Assembly (NCBI GenBank): GCA_907164885.2
Contig: OU015493.1
Coordinates: 47,642,723-47,706,722, forward strand
Source: Dolomedes plantarius
Taxonomy: Eukaryota > Arthropoda > Arachnida > Araneae > Dolomedidae
Length of the DNA: 64,000 nucleotides
Direction of reading: 5' to 3'
The position numbers and the translations under genes are program-made. Below are positions 22,713-32,885 of the stretch, piece after piece; the stretch's first letter is position 1, and each line of letters starts with the position of its first letter. The notes below the pieces were generated by a model. The model made no database searches and was not told the origin of the DNA. It worked only from the letters and a program-made list of their open reading frames with translations.

Positions 22713-23257
22713 CAGTGTGACAATTATTGATCTATATCAAAAAAAAAAAAAAAACTTAATAGCTTTTCAACCATTGGCGAGATTTGGTGACAACTTGGTG
22801 ATTGAATACAGGGCATGTTGGTATATTTTGGAGCATGCGCACTCGTATTGTTGTTGTTCATTTTTCGTTGAAAATGTCGAAATACAGCATTTCTGAGCGA
22901 ATGGGAATCGCTTGGCCGCCACATTCTCCTGATCTCAACCCTTGTGACTCATTTTTGTGGGGCAGTATTAAAGACAAAGTTTACGCAAATAACCGCGAAA
23001 CCATCGCTGAGCTCAAAACAGCCTTTCAGGAGGTCATCGAAAGCATCGCTGTCTCGACACTTCAGCGAGTTTTGCAGAATTTTTCTTTTAGTCTGCGCCA
23101 TATCATATAACCATTGATGGCAAGCATATCGAACATGTCATAAACTAAATCCGATTATCTGTAGTTACTTTTCAAATTTGAATAAAATTTTTGAACTCAA
23201 TATTTTTATTTTTTTATCTGACTTTTTATTCCATATAGCTCAATAATTGTCAACCTG
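22713..23257 (+). mobile_element. Internally deleted mariner-like element, 545 bp
   Basis: Termini CAGTGTGACAATTATTGA and (reverse complement) CAGGTTGACAATTATTGA, each flanked by TA (22711-22712, 23258-23259). It sits inside a CATA-rich repeat that is also present, without the insertion, near 48420-48490. Confidence 0.88.
22874..23110 (+). pseudogene. mariner transposase deletion product, in-frame N/C fusion (78 aa)
   Basis: The ATG at 22874 gives 'MSKYSISER', which looks like the extreme N-terminus of a mariner-type transposase. It is joined directly to the C-terminal catalytic block 'WPPHSPDLNPCDSFLWG' and the tail 'KDKVYANNRETIAELKTAF', ending with TAA at 23108-23110. The full protein is normally about 340 aa, so the DNA-binding domain and the first two catalytic Asp residues are missing. 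The open frame is intact across the join. As a transposase it is inactive; whether the peptide is made is unknown. Confidence 0.75.
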
Positions 23258-23617
23258 TACATACATAAATACATACAAAAGAGGTAAGCAACGATAAGTA
23301 ATCCTACGTTATAACCCGCGGAAGTTTCGTTACCGCAGAGACGAGTTACAGAAGAGATTACCTGACTTTTTTTTGCTTTATTTTGACAAAGGTTACAGAC
23401 CATAAATTAAGTATCTATCAAAAGTTATTAAGCTGCATTACTGGAGTAATGCACGTATCAAACTTTACTTTGAGTTTTCGAAAAGTAGTAAGGAACGGAC
23501 ATAGTTCATTTGTGCTCTAAGGTATCGACATTATAAATGGTGCATACACTAAACCCCACAGTTAAAATTTTGTTATAATTATTAAATTTTCATCTAAATT
23601 ATATCAGTAGAATCATT

Positions 23618-23745
23618 TATTCTTTCACGGGAACCTATAAGTACTTTTTTTCTTTACTAATCTAGCATATCTATTTAACAAACAACTATTGATATTTTTC
23701 CCTTTGTTATTTCTTTATTACCATGTTTTTATTGACTTGCTTTCT
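23618..23745 (+). repeat. Repeat block shared with 21785-21905
   Basis: Similarity runs from TTCTTTCACGGGAACCTA through TTTAACAAACAACTATTGAT. It lies just left of the Tc1 element and suggests that the mariner (22713) sits between related copies of one larger repeat. Confidence 0.5.
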
Positions 23746-24160
23746 TGTTTGTTTGTGTGTTTGTCCCTTACAAATCTTGCAATCGATTTTTAACTAACTT
23801 CCCAACTAGCTAGACATTTGAAACTTTCAGAATACAGTGATGGAAGAAAGTACAGAACACACTCATTTTTTTTACTTATTTCTGTGTTTGACTAAATTGT
23901 TCGTTATGAACTTACCGTACTATCTTAACTATTGTTAATGATTCTAATGTATTTATTCATGCTGATTTGAAATCTGTTACTAGTTTTTTACTGACGCAAG
24001 TATTTTTTGTAGCACAGCTGCCTGAATACAATGATGTGTAGTATGTACAGAATAAAACAATATAGAACAGCATAATATGCGTAATGGAATAACACAAAAA
24101 TTTGCAAATACGGTACATTTAATATGCGTTTTGAAAATTTGGTTGTGACATGTTTGAGCA

Positions 24161-25186
24161 TCAATATTTTATGGGCCAGCCGTTTACTTTAATTACGGCT
24201 CAACATCTTTTTGGTACGGAATGCACCAATTTCACAAGAATGTTTTTCGTGACAACGTGGTTGAAGGAAAATATTAAAGCTTTAATTAACTCACGTTTGT
24301 TTGAAGGTTTTTTCTTTGAAATATCATAACAAATTTTATGCCATAGGTTCTCTATCGGATTAAGATCCAGAGACTTTCATGGCCAGTTCATCCTATTCAC
24401 AGTATTCTTTTCTAACCATTTCTGGATTACCTTTGCACAGCGACATGGAACAGTATCGTTCTGAAAAATCCATAATTGATCAACAAAACGATCTTCTGCT
24501 GTTGGTAGCAATTTATTTTGTAATATTGCAATGTAATCCATGGCCTTCACTGTTCCGCTCACGATGTGAAGTCTTCCAACACCACGAGAAGACACGCAGC
24601 CCCATATCATCACTTTCGTCGGATACTTTACTGTGGGCTTCAGACATTGAGTGCTGAATTCCTCATGAGTGCGTCTTCTTACATAGGCACTACTTTGGTT
24701 ACCAGAAATACGAAACTGACTTTCATCACTAAATATTACTTTTTCCCAGTCTTTAACAGTCCATAATGAATGATCCCATGCCCACGCCAATCTCCTCTTT
24801 TGTTGATAATCAATCAGTAATGGTTTTGGGCGAGCTTTGCAGCCTCGTAATCAAATTTCCTGCAGTCTTCCTTTCACAGTTCTTGTGCACACATTCACAT
24901 TCGATTTCAAAGTCCATTGTTTCAAAATTTGCTGTGAATTAACCTTATTGTTTGAAAGTGAAATCCTGTGCAATACCCTGTCTTCACGTAAAGTTGTTTT
25001 TTTCGGTCGTCCAGATCGCTCCCTGTCCGCAATAGAATTTGTTTCAGAATATCTTTTCAACGTTCTCACGACAGTAAAAAGAACACATGGTACTTTACCA
25101 GCAATTTGGCGCATAGTATAACCTTCCTCCTTCAAAAGTATTATTTTCTACCTTTTATCATCAGAGAGAAATGAAAATTTACCCAT
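24161..25186 (-). pseudogene. Tc1-type transposase, catalytic triad kept, stops acquired
   Basis: ATG at 25186 ('MGKFSFLSDDKR'), a TAG at 25148-25150, then the helix-turn-helix region 'EEGYTMRQIAGKVP' with the GRPKKT linker. After a break near 24850-24790 the catalytic domain reads 'FSDESQF' (Asp 1), 'FQNDTVPCR' (Asp 2) and 'LDLNPIENLW' (Glu). A TGA lies near 24377 between 'MNWP' and 'KSLDLNP', and another in the tail 'PKRC' stop 'AVIKVNGWPIKY'. All three acidic residues survive, so inactivation is by stops rather than by active-site loss. Confidence 0.9.
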
Positions 25187-25871
25187 AATTCCAAATTTTC
25201 GACACACGCACCTCAAATTGCAACACACAACTGCTTTCAATACATAAAACATGCTGCACATTCTGATTTCAACCCTTCATCAGTACGGGTCTCTGACTAT
25301 TGGAATAACGGAGCATTTCATTGGTTGAAAAAACAGTCACTCATTATTTAGCTATGTCCACACTTTTGCGCTTTTGCGTTCGCTTTCGCTTTCGACATGT
25401 CGCACGGAGAGAGAAATGTGAGGCATGCTCGGAGCGATGCGTCACCACCTGCAAATTCCAGGACAGCGCATGCGCCACGATAGAGCATGTGATATCGCAA
25501 GCGTATCCAACCCGAGTGGATTTTCTTGCGGATTGCCATGCGTTTTTCTATTCTGCAAGGCAGGTTTCAAGCCAGTGTTCAGAATGTCGCAGTCTTAGGA
25601 AGAAATTTTAAATTTTATTGATGATTACACAAATTTATCGGCATTGTGGGACGTCAACGATTCCGCATACACAAATAATATTAGTAATACATTTAAAATA
25701 ATTATTTAATAATAATTAATATGCATTGTTTTAAAATTAAAACTAAATGAATTTTCAAAGAAATCAAATTGAAAAAAAATTTTAAAACGTGTACTATATC
25801 ATTGAAATTTTCTTTTTGAAATACAGGGAGAAGATTTCAAAAATACGCATCAGCTAATTTGTTATTATACT

Positions 25872-26386
25872 TATAGAGTAAATAAGCTCACTTCTACCCA
25901 GACTTGGGTGTATATAATTTGAAGTGGCACTCTATTTGAATTTGAAACAAACACAGTTTATACATAAAACAATGTTTATTGAATTCGTTTCACATATATA
26001 ATTGGCTTTTACAGCAATAAGCATACGTACTACTTGTACGGAATATATATATATTATCATTCAATAGAAATACACATTTCGAATACTCACAAACAGTAAG
26101 TCAAACCAGCAATTCTGCCACGTAAACTTTGGGCCCCCTAAGCACTAGCTCAGGATAGTACTGGAGCTGCATACCTCGTAGCTCCCTATCGCTTATCTAT
26201 CAACTTTAACAACCTTCTTCAACCCTAACCACCTTCTCAACCTTAACAACTTTTTTTTTAATTAATGACGCTGCATGGTATTTATACTAAGCGCGTATGC
26301 CGAAATTAGCATATCCCAAGCAGCTTCTTTAATTCATTCATTCAAAAGTTCGATTCTTGTGAATCGAATCTTGTGTATACCTTACA
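25872..26386 (-). repeat. 3' LTR of the gag-only element
   Basis: Contains the same AT-rich U3/R/U5 as 29068-29580. Distinguishing changes are GTTTCACAT versus GTTGCACAT, one extra TA unit, a 9-T versus 8-T run, and ATGACG versus ATGGCG. Confidence 0.92.
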
Positions 26387-26916
26387 CTGGCCTCCCTCGA
26401 AAAAAAAATTAGGTAACTGAGGTCTGAACGGCTTCAGTTAACTAATTGAAAACGCCTGCTTGTCTGACTTTTTACATAATGAGTGGCAAAGTCAAAAAAA
26501 CCTTCCACACGTTGTGTGGAGGAAAAACGCCACTACCATTTTACAAAACTAACCCCGAAGGGTCCAGGTGACACCATCAAACAGTGGATTTGCAGAGTTG
26601 CGGATACTGGGCTGGCCAACTGCGCCCTAGAAGATCTATTTTAATTAAAAGTGTCAACACAATTGCACAGCATGACATTTCTTGACTGTTTGTATCTGCT
26701 CTTCCCCAATCATAATGCACATGTGTTATGATTTGTGAAGTTAGTATGTTAGTTAGTTGTTATCTGTAGTTAGTATGTATTTTTTTCACTACATATCCCC
26801 TTCAAATATTTATAAAACAACAGTATGCCGTTTTTTTCAGTGGCTCACCCCTTCCCCTCAAAATGTTTACACAGTATATATAATGGGGAATTTCAAACCA
26901 ATTTGGTTCGGTTTTA

Positions 26917-27219
26917 TTAAAGGGTGGGAGTTAGAATAAGAAAGTTGATACAAGACTTGTTCCCCATGAATGCAGCAACTTCCTTGCACCAGTCTGTCCA
27001 ATCCGTGGAACCTCTCTTGATGGTCGCAGTCCTAGTAAAGGGGTTCGTTGACCGTGTGGGCATCCTTCGTGCAGCAGGTCGTTGGTCCTGAGGCGCTGGT
27101 CCGGCTTGACGATGGACAGGAGGTCTCTTGGGAGGAGGCCAACCTTGCTGGGCGGCTGATATCTTGCGTTTCTTGTACTTATGCAAAGGAGCTTTAGAAT
27201 TGTCATCTATCATTTTCAT
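26917..27219 (-). pseudogene. Downstream frame after gag, basic Pro-rich tail
   Basis: It follows the gag stop codon in the same frame (27249-27247 TAA, then 'RGTHKVHKVMKMIDD'). The translation is Lys/Arg/Pro-rich ('PPPKRPPVHRQ') with 'DWTDWCKEVAAFMGNK' near its end, closing at 26917 before the polypurine tract. It could be the C-terminal residue of a deleted pol or env, or a read-through extension of gag. No catalytic motif is visible. Confidence 0.4.
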
Positions 27220-27246
27220 AACCTTGTGTACCTTATGTGTACCACG

Positions 27247-28941
27247 TTAATCCTTTGATAGAGTTTTTGTAGTGCACACCTTACTTTGCTTCGTACTTTT
27301 GTTTGTATCGGTATTAGATTTTAATGCAGATTCTATTTTGTCAAATTTATACGCCGCACCAACGTGTTTAGTTACTGACTTTATCTCTCTGCTTGTGTCA
27401 TGTTTTTCAACAAACTGACTCTGTTTTTCGTATTTGTGCTTATACGACTTCTTGTTTACGGCCTTAATTACTTCAGTATTAGCAGTTTTAATGCTGGAAC
27501 CTGAAGGCGCTTTTTCACGTTTTTTATCCCCCTTAACTTTAGTTTTATCTTCTTTTGACGAAAAAGTCTCTTTAAAACGTCCTTCTTCAGAATCGCTATC
27601 ATTTAAATTCTTTAACACTGCTTCAGTTTTAGGAAGATTAAGCTTTTCGTACTGGTGCGTTTTAATGCAAACTAAGTCTATAACTTCCGAAGCATCAGCT
27701 AAACTACTTACAGTATAACTCTGTGTCAACTGTCTTTCATCCTGATTCTCAGTCTGGTTTTCATGTACTTTATTTAAAACCATATTATCAACCTGGCCTA
27801 CAGCATCCTCATTCGGATGGAAACTTGAAATAATATCATCTTTACCTAGCGAGTTCCTACTATCGATTAAAGAATTTTTATTGTCGTCAACTAATAAGTA
27901 TTCACTAACTTCCGTAACGCATACTTCGTCATCTACTAAATTTCCTTCATTAACAGATGTGTGAATATCATCTAAAATATCAGGTATAACATTAATAGAA
28001 GTATCACATGATTTATTTTCTAAACCACTAGCATTAGTATCGGCACTATTTTCAGGAATTTGCACTGGAATTACTGCATTATTCCAGCTAGGTTCACTTT
28101 CTTTATAAGCCACAAAAATACCCTGACTTTCACTATTCTCAAAATAATAATTACTGCTCGGACAAGTTAATACATTTGACCACACAGTTTCAACAGGTTG
28201 AACCATATCATGTGAAACAACTTGCCAGTGCAAGTAAGGTGCTTGCATATTATTTACTTTAAGTGCACTAATTTCATTATAACGCCGTGAGCTTCTATTA
28301 TTTCGCCCACGATACTGCTTCCGCTGCTGGTTTGAAACTCGCGAAAAATTTTGGCTGGGGTGTATAAAACTTCTCGTACCTGAATGACGGTGAGGGGTAG
28401 CGAAGAAATGCCTATTGTCATATTTAGCTAAAGCTTGAAGGAGGGTAACCTTGCCTGTAATTGTTTGATTATCTAAAAAATCTTGAACACTTGGCTTCAA
28501 ACGTTGGATAACTATTTTTAAGATTACCGCTTCCGTCACCCCTTCTAGATATTCCTCACACTTGGAAATCTTTTCCATAGCAAAATCTAACGCAGACTGA
28601 CCTTCACGTTGCCTTAGCGAATAAATTTCCGCTTCAATTTCACTTTGATTAAAGGTCTTTGGAAAAACGCTAAGAAACTGTTGCTTGAATGACAAATAGT
28701 CAAAAATCAGATTATTGCTTTGCATACACGTGTACCACTTATATGCACTACCTCTTAAAGCGGCTAGAGCAATTTTAAGTTTATCCCCGTCTGGGGTGCA
28801 TTGTTGCTGAAAATAATGCTCAATTTTCTTTAGGAATTGGCTTGAGGGGCCGCCATTGAATGTGGCTTCGAATGGCGCAAAATACTGAACCATAATTACC
28901 CGAGGAAAATTTCCAGCATGGTTTTGTTCTACAACACTCAT
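27247..28941 (-). CDS. Gag polyprotein of the young LTR element, intact ORF
   Basis: The longest intact ORF of the window. I prefer the Met at 28941 ('MSVVEQNHAG') over the one at 29004: it lies 127 nt after the LTR and avoids a hydrophobic leader unlike gag, giving 564 aa. The first ~190 residues look like Ty3-type Gag capsid: 'FLKKIEHYFQQQ', 'ALRGSAYKWY', 'YLSFKQQFLSVFP' and 'LRQREGQSALDFAMEK', forming virus-like particles in the cytoplasm. A basic RG/R patch ('KQYRGRNNRSSRR') could bind RNA; no CCHC zinc knuckle is seen. The C-terminal 300 residues are acidic, then Lys-rich and low-complexity. There is no protease DTG/DSG motif. Unusually, the ORF is undamaged in a window of dead genes. 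It probably relies on an autonomous relative's pol. Confidence 0.85.
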   Translation of the reverse strand: MSVVEQNHAGNFPRVIMVQYFAPFEATFNGGPSSQFLKKIEHYFQQQCTPDGDKLKIALAALRGSAYKWYTCMQSNNLIFDYLSFKQQFLSVFPKTFNQSEIEAEIYSLRQREGQSALDFAMEKISKCEEYLEGVTEAVILKIVIQRLKPSVQDFLDNQTITGKVTLLQALAKYDNRHFFATPHRHSGTRSFIHPSQNFSRVSNQQRKQYRGRNNRSSRRYNEISALKVNNMQAPYLHWQVVSHDMVQPVETVWSNVLTCPSSNYYFENSESQGIFVAYKESEPSWNNAVIPVQIPENSADTNASGLENKSCDTSINVIPDILDDIHTSVNEGNLVDDEVCVTEVSEYLLVDDNKNSLIDSRNSLGKDDIISSFHPNEDAVGQVDNMVLNKVHENQTENQDERQLTQSYTVSSLADASEVIDLVCIKTHQYEKLNLPKTEAVLKNLNDSDSEEGRFKETFSSKEDKTKVKGDKKREKAPSGSSIKTANTEVIKAVNKKSYKHKYEKQSQFVEKHDTSREIKSVTKHVGAAYKFDKIESALKSNTDTNKSTKQSKVCTTKTLSKD

Positions 28942-29067
28942 TTTCAAATAGTATATAAGTACTTGCAACAATTTTATCAATATAAGTACACAGTTTAACT
29001 TCAATTATGTTGTTCGTTATAAATGTAACGCTAACAACCAGGGTATATATAAACTTTCGGGCGCCAG

Positions 29068-29580
29068 TATAGAGTAAATAAGCTCCACTTCTTCCCAGAC
29101 TTGGGTGTATATAATTTGAAGTGGCACTCTATTTGAATTTGAAACAAACACAGTTTATACATAAAACAATGTTTATTGAATTCGTTGCACATATATAATT
29201 GGCTTTTACAGCAATAAGCATACGTACGACTTGTACGGAATATATATATTATCATTCAATAGAAATACACATTTCGAATACTCACAAACAGTAAGTCAAA
29301 CCAGCAATTCTGCCACGTAAACTTTGGGCCCCCTAAGCACTAGCTCAGGATAGTACTGGAGCTGCATACCTCGTAGCTCCCTATCGCTTATCTATCAACT
29401 TTAACAACCTTCTTCAACCCTAACCACCTTCTCAACCTTAACAACTTTTTTTTAATTAATGGCGCTGCATGGTATTTATACTAAGCGCGTATGCCGAAAT
29501 TAGCATATCCCAAGCAGCTTCTTTAATTCATTCATTCAAAAGTTCGATTCTTGTGAATCGAATCTTGTGTATACCTTACA
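29068..29580 (-). repeat. 5' LTR of the gag-only element
   Basis: Promoter-bearing LTR for minus-strand transcription, adjacent to the primer-binding site at 29050-29066. A TATA-like ATATATATTAT lies near 29240. The LTR ends CTCTATA, one base before TGGCGCC. Confidence 0.9.
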
Positions 29581-30245
29581 TACTGAATAAATTCCTCATA
29601 GCTTATCATAGGAATTAAAGACCCACTTTTGAAAAAAAAACTAGATGTTTTAGTTTTATAAAAGCAGGTTATAACCTGAATTCGCGTTTTGCGTGACGTA
29701 TGCTAGTTTCTATAACACCATAATTATCTGGCGATTTCTTTTTATGCTATTTTATACTTACCTATGTGTTGTATAATGTGTATAAGTTTCATTAAATTCT
29801 ACGCGTAACTTTTTGAGTAATCGCTATTTTTGTGACTTTTCCTTAATTTTTGATAACCAGTGTAATATAAATGTTCCTTTTATTCAGAAATAATTTAATA
29901 TACCAGTGTAATTTTGCACTATATATTTAAGAGATAGAATTTTAATAACAAACAATATTCTACCGTTTTCTATTCTTAGTATTTGCTTGGTTTTATTACT
30001 TCAAAAACAAAGCTATAAATTGTAGTTCTATTTCTAATAACTTGGCATATAAAAAAACAGGTCTTCTCTATATTCCGTATCACCAATTATTAATTTCTCT
30101 ATTAAACTACATTGATGTAGAACCTACGTGTATAAGAAAAACCATCTCTAATCGATTACTCAGGTATTATGTAAAAAATATTATGTTTATATTTATATTT
30201 ATTTTTATTTTTAGTCTTCTCATTTAGATCATTTTCCCCTGCACG

Positions 30246-30258
30246 TACACACACACAC

Positions 30259-30313
<55 letters not shown>
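30246..30313. repeat. (CA)n(TA)n microsatellite
   Basis: A short CA run, then about 26 TA units, inside the right arm of the 25351-30638 element. Confidence 0.95.
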
Positions 30314-30315
<2 letters not shown>

Positions 30316-31179
30316 ATAAATATGCAAGTAGAGGGATTATACATATTTATATACAGAACACCGTACCAAAATTGTAGTCAATTGTTGTTGCACATTCCTT
30401 GTTGCTTTATGTAAAAATAGTTATCACCTTATAAACTCCGCGAAATCACAAGAAACGCAGCAGTAACCGTCCGACTCTCCCATCTCGTGAGGCATGAACT
30501 GTGGAATAAGTGTGGACAACAAATCGAATGCGTCTTGAGGCATGCCGGGAAGCATGGGCTAAAAGCAAGTTGAATGGAAAGACGAACAGCAAGTCGAAAC
30601 CGAAATCGAACTCGAAAGCGCAAAAGTGTGGACATAGCTTTACAGTGACCTTCTGCTTGTCTTATCATGGTTTTTTTTTATAAATATCGATGAAAATATT
30701 TACTTTACATGTATTCTACAAACAGATTTGAAATCAGCATGAAAAAATACATTAGACTCAATAAAAATAGTTAAGATAGTACGATAATTTCATAACGAAA
30801 AAATTAATTCAAACACAAAAATTAGGCGAAAAAAAGAGTGTGTTCAGGACTTTTTACCACCACTGTAGCTCAGAACAGGATGACAATGTATTTATTTAAT
30901 ACTTTTAGCCATCTTTAAGCAGAATTAAATTAATTTTCAGTTATTTTCAGTTAATTTTGTTTTGTAGATTGGTGCAGCCATCTATCGGCCAGAACGGGAA
31001 CGAAAAGTTAAATGCAATTTAACTTCCAATTAACTTCCTTTTCTTTCAAGTTGATGGGATAATTCATCAAAATTTTTTAAAAAAGTATTTATTAATACAT
31101 AGAATTGTCAAGTTTATATGATTCAACAGAAAATTTTAAAAAAAGGTATATAAAAAGTTAATTTTATGTTGTAATTATT

Positions 31180-31565
31180 ATAATAATACTTAACTCGTTT
31201 GATGTATATTTCAGTGCAAACTATCCCCTGATATCCGCTGGAATAATCACCCTCTTTATTAAGCAGTAAAAGTCCCCCTTTTCCGAAGGAAGGCCTAATG
31301 TTTGTACACAATTTATCAAACCGCATGTTCCATTCAGGATAGAAGGTCCAATGTTGACTGAAACCGGAGTACGCACTTTCCGCTTTTCTCATCAGAAACT
31401 CTTAGGTTTCAGTTAGTAAATTAGTTTCAAAGTTTCTGGATGGTATTATCTGAACGATTGCGGTCAATGTGGTATAAAAAAGATGGCTTAATTATGGCTC
31501 GTTTACTTAAAACAATTTAATAAATTTTACTATGCTGCGAGTTTTGAAATTCGAGAAATAAATGG
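31180..31565 (+). repeat. Dispersed repeat family B, copy 2
   Basis: Matches 21895-21972 plus 22241-22545 without the intervening 260 bp, in the same orientation. It lies about 300 bp right of the Tc1 nest, as copy 1 lies left of it. Non-coding. Confidence 0.75.
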
Positions 31566-32335
31566 AGCATTCAACTATATAAAACTGCTAATAATAAATA
31601 ATTTTATAGGAAAGGGAGTTATAAAGACTAACCGGCAACATTTTAGACTTGAGATATTGAGAGAAGTTTTTTCTTGGTTTAGCAATAATTTTTTTTATAA
31701 CCCTTCAGCGGGCGGGACAATTTTTGGGACATCAGAAGGCGCGCGTGGCACAAAGGGTAACGTCTCTTTCGACCATGATTATACCTTTTGTAATAAACTT
31801 TTTTTTCAAATTGAAAATAATAATTCTGCTTTTTATGACAAGATATAAAATTTTGATAATAATGAGATATATTTATAATTAAAGGCCAAAGAATGCTGAT
31901 ACAATGACCTTATTTCAAAACTATATGGTTTATTGGATCTAAAAACAACTTGCGAATGAATTCCTGTTATGTCCAAAAATCTTAAAAAACAATGAGATTG
32001 TCCATCTTTGTGATGTGCGGGATACCGTGTAATAGCTGCATATTTGATCGACTACATCAACTCCTGCTTTTGTCGTATTGTAATCCAGCTGGTTTACCAC
32101 GGTTAAATCACGACTGACAATGAATGGAAAGTAACAGAAGGGTAAACAAATCAGACCTGCGTTAGAAAGGGTATAGATATAAATAGAACCTGTTTAGAAC
32201 ATCCAAACCTTACATGCAAAAACGAACCATTCAAAATTAAGAAAACGTTGAACTCTGTACACGGGCGCGTCCGCTGAAGGGATAATACCTATATTTTCCC
32301 AATTGTATTGTATTAAATGTTTTTCATTTGAAACC
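31566..32335. other. No gene recognised
   Basis: AT-rich with a GC-richer patch near 31705-31760. Short open frames show no family motif. Confidence 0.4.
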
Positions 32336-32580
32336 CTATATACCAGGGGTAGTCAAAGCGGCGACCGCGGTCGACTGGTCTCCCGCTTACTTATTCCTAG
32401 TCGCCCATGATATGTAAACGTCCCCCTGATATGTAAACATCTGAGTTCCTCGTCTCACATATCATGCGAGACAAACCGTCCTACAAAGACGACGAGCTAC
32501 AATCTCGAAGTTAGCCGATTATCGCCGACAGTCTCTCTCTAAAATCCGATGGGTAAAACAAGTGTGGACTTCTAGGTTAC

Positions 32581-32671
32581 GGCTCTGTGCACACGAGCGA
32601 TCCGGTGTCGTTGATGCAAGTGACTCCGGTGTCGGTTGCAACAACACTGGATCGCTCGTGTGCACCGAGCC
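32581..32671. mobile_element. 91-bp foldback MITE inside the hAT
   Basis: GGCTCTGTGCACACGAGCGA and (reverse complement of the right arm) GGCTCGGTGCACACGAGCGA form a ~33-bp stem with about three mismatches around a 25-nt loop. It lies upstream of the hAT coding region. Host transposase and TSD are unclear. Confidence 0.65.
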
Positions 32672-32885
32672 AATATGTTACTCACGTGGCGACCGTAGCG
32701 GGCGTATGTGTGGGCATTTCGGGTTTTAGAAGTCACATTTCGCTATAATCGTCTATCTTCGACTCTACAGGAAATCTCATCATCTATCGGTGGTTATGTA
32801 TTTAATACGGCTTAGTTTCGACGTGTTTGTATCGAACATAACGAAAGTTACCAGGAGTGCCAGTAGCCATCATTTTTTTCCCACG

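Larger units (their letters stand above)
25872..29580 (-). mobile_element. Young gag-only LTR retrotransposon (Ty3-like), 3709 bp
   Basis: LTRs 25872-26386 (515 bp) and 29068-29580 (513 bp) differ at about four substitutions and three small indels. On the minus strand the LTR is TGTAAGG...CTCTATA. Target duplication TACT lies at 25868-25871 and 29581-29584. The primer site TGGCGCCCGAA follows the 5' LTR by one base (29066 leftwards), and the polypurine tract CGAGGGAGG precedes the 3' LTR (near 26390-26400). The interior encodes gag and a short second frame but no protease, reverse transcriptase, RNase H or integrase. Confidence 0.92.
25351..30638. mobile_element. Terminal-inverted-repeat element of unknown superfamily, 4-bp TSD
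   Basis: Left end GCTATGTCCACACTTTTGCG and right end (reverse complement) the same, perfect over 24 bp and about 80% similar for another 25-30 bp (CG-rich TTCG repeats). TTTA flanks both sides (25347-25350, 30639-30642). Without the LTR element inside it is about 1.57 kb. I recognise no transposase. A 4-bp TSD fits Chapaev, Sola or Ginger better than hAT or Tc1, but this is inference. Confidence 0.65.
23835..30865 (-). mobile_element. Tc1-family element with IR/DR ends, split by nested insertions
   Basis: Left end CAGTGATGGAAGAAAGTACA and right end (reverse complement) CAGTGGTGGTAAAAAGTCCT, flanked by TA (23833-23834, 30866-30867). Similarity between the two ends extends about 150 bp inward (…TTCGTTATGAA…ACTATCTTAACTATT…CATGCTGATTT…), giving long inverted repeats. 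A second DR-like motif lies at about 24028-24058. Removing the 25351-30642 insertion leaves about 1.74 kb, a normal length for IR/DR Tc1 elements. Confidence 0.88.

Noticed and set aside
25320..25420. TTCG-rich block as a CpG-island promoter
   Set aside because: It is the subterminal part of the 25351-30638 transposon and is mirrored at 30590-30638.
26400..30300. Search for a CRISPR-like or phage-like system
   Set aside because: No spaced repeat array, no ribosome-binding-site-led gene clusters and no bacterial operon structure; the window is eukaryotic repeat DNA.
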